From Diphasiastrum complanatum (lineage: Eukaryota; Streptophyta; Lycopodiopsida; Lycopodiales; Lycopodiaceae): a DNA stretch of 64,000 nt. Where the stretch lies: the NCBI GenBank assembly GCA_029204225.1, contig CM055101.1, positions 40,895,427 to 40,959,426 of the forward strand. The letters run 5' to 3'. The position numbers and the translations under genes are program-made. Under the pieces are notes generated by a model that saw only the letters and a program-made list of their open reading frames with translations, searched no databases and was not told the origin of the DNA. Below, piece after piece: positions 63,885-64,000 of the stretch (positions within the stretch are counted from its first letter, which is position 1; every line of letters starts with the position of its first letter).

Positions 63885-64000
63885 CAAAATGCCCATTGTA
63901 GGCCTTTTTCACTTCAAATGAAGAACATTTAAATGAGGCACCCTTCAAAAATGAATGGGCATTCCTTTAGTTTTAAGGAAAACTAATTTCAAATTTTTTT
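63885..64000 (-). repeat. Dispersed repeat, copy 2 (inverted relative to 12840-12950)
   Basis: The reverse complement contains GTTTTCCTTAAAACT.AAGG, GAATGCCCATT, TTTGAAGGGTGC and CATTTGAAG, in the same order as 12840-12950. It continues off the window edge and directly follows the foldback element. Confidence 0.75.

Overview
The window is nuclear DNA of a land plant. The decisive evidence is one complete host gene on the minus strand, the 20S proteasome subunit alpha type-7 (PAG1 type), assembled from 11 exons between 29243 and 16543. All ten introns are GT-AG and the exons join into one 251-codon frame. The rest is mostly decayed plant transposable elements (Ty1/copia, Ty3/gypsy, Helitron), long GA/CT, AT and CA microsatellites and local tandem repeats. 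The species cannot be fixed from this: the long TE-filled introns and repeat load suggest a large genome, and the proteasome protein differs somewhat from the eudicot and grass sequences I know.

Layout. 1-4219: minus-strand Ty3/gypsy element (broken gag, long repetitive leader, tRNA-Asp primer site, part of an LTR). 4220-8270: Ty1/copia element with two 322-bp LTRs, missing most of gag. 8698-11280: second minus-strand gypsy relic (gag, iMet primer site). 11335-12731: tandem repeats, microsatellites and a thaumatin-like gene fragment. 12732-16180: intergenic DNA ending in a striking GC-rich array of CGGACGCGTCC words. 16543-29421: the proteasome gene, with a copia fragment in intron 7 and a larger minus-strand copia element (with its own 210-bp insertion) in intron 1. 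30563-40264: an AT-rich 10-kb block with four decayed, intron-containing genes arranged A> <B C> <D. 41265-45905: CT microsatellite, copia fragments, a Helitron helicase relic and a gypsy integrase scrap. 45880-50283: iterated-word and tandem repeat DNA. 50368-56060: a well-delimited copia element with a 5-bp target duplication. 56080-59617: an iterated-word array and a GC-rich, coding-like block I cannot identify. 59765-64000: CA-rich microsatellite, a perfect 35-bp hairpin, local duplications and a foldback element.

The most interesting part is 30.6-40.3 kb. Gene D looks like a transposase (ordered acidic residues, a C-x2-C motif, a conserved EKSH block). Gene B begins with a histone H3-like tail (MALTKQTAR) and continues with an H3-like helix region followed by a long Pro/Ser-rich extension. 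Genes A and C are unrecognised. The reading is that this is a decayed copy of a large multi-gene DNA transposon, or another selfish element, that carries a histone H3-like gene. A second theme is a recurring structural class: short inserts built from iterated, often self-complementary words (CGGACGCGTCC, GGTTCGAACC, GGTACC, CCTACGTGGC and others), at least one with a target-site duplication.
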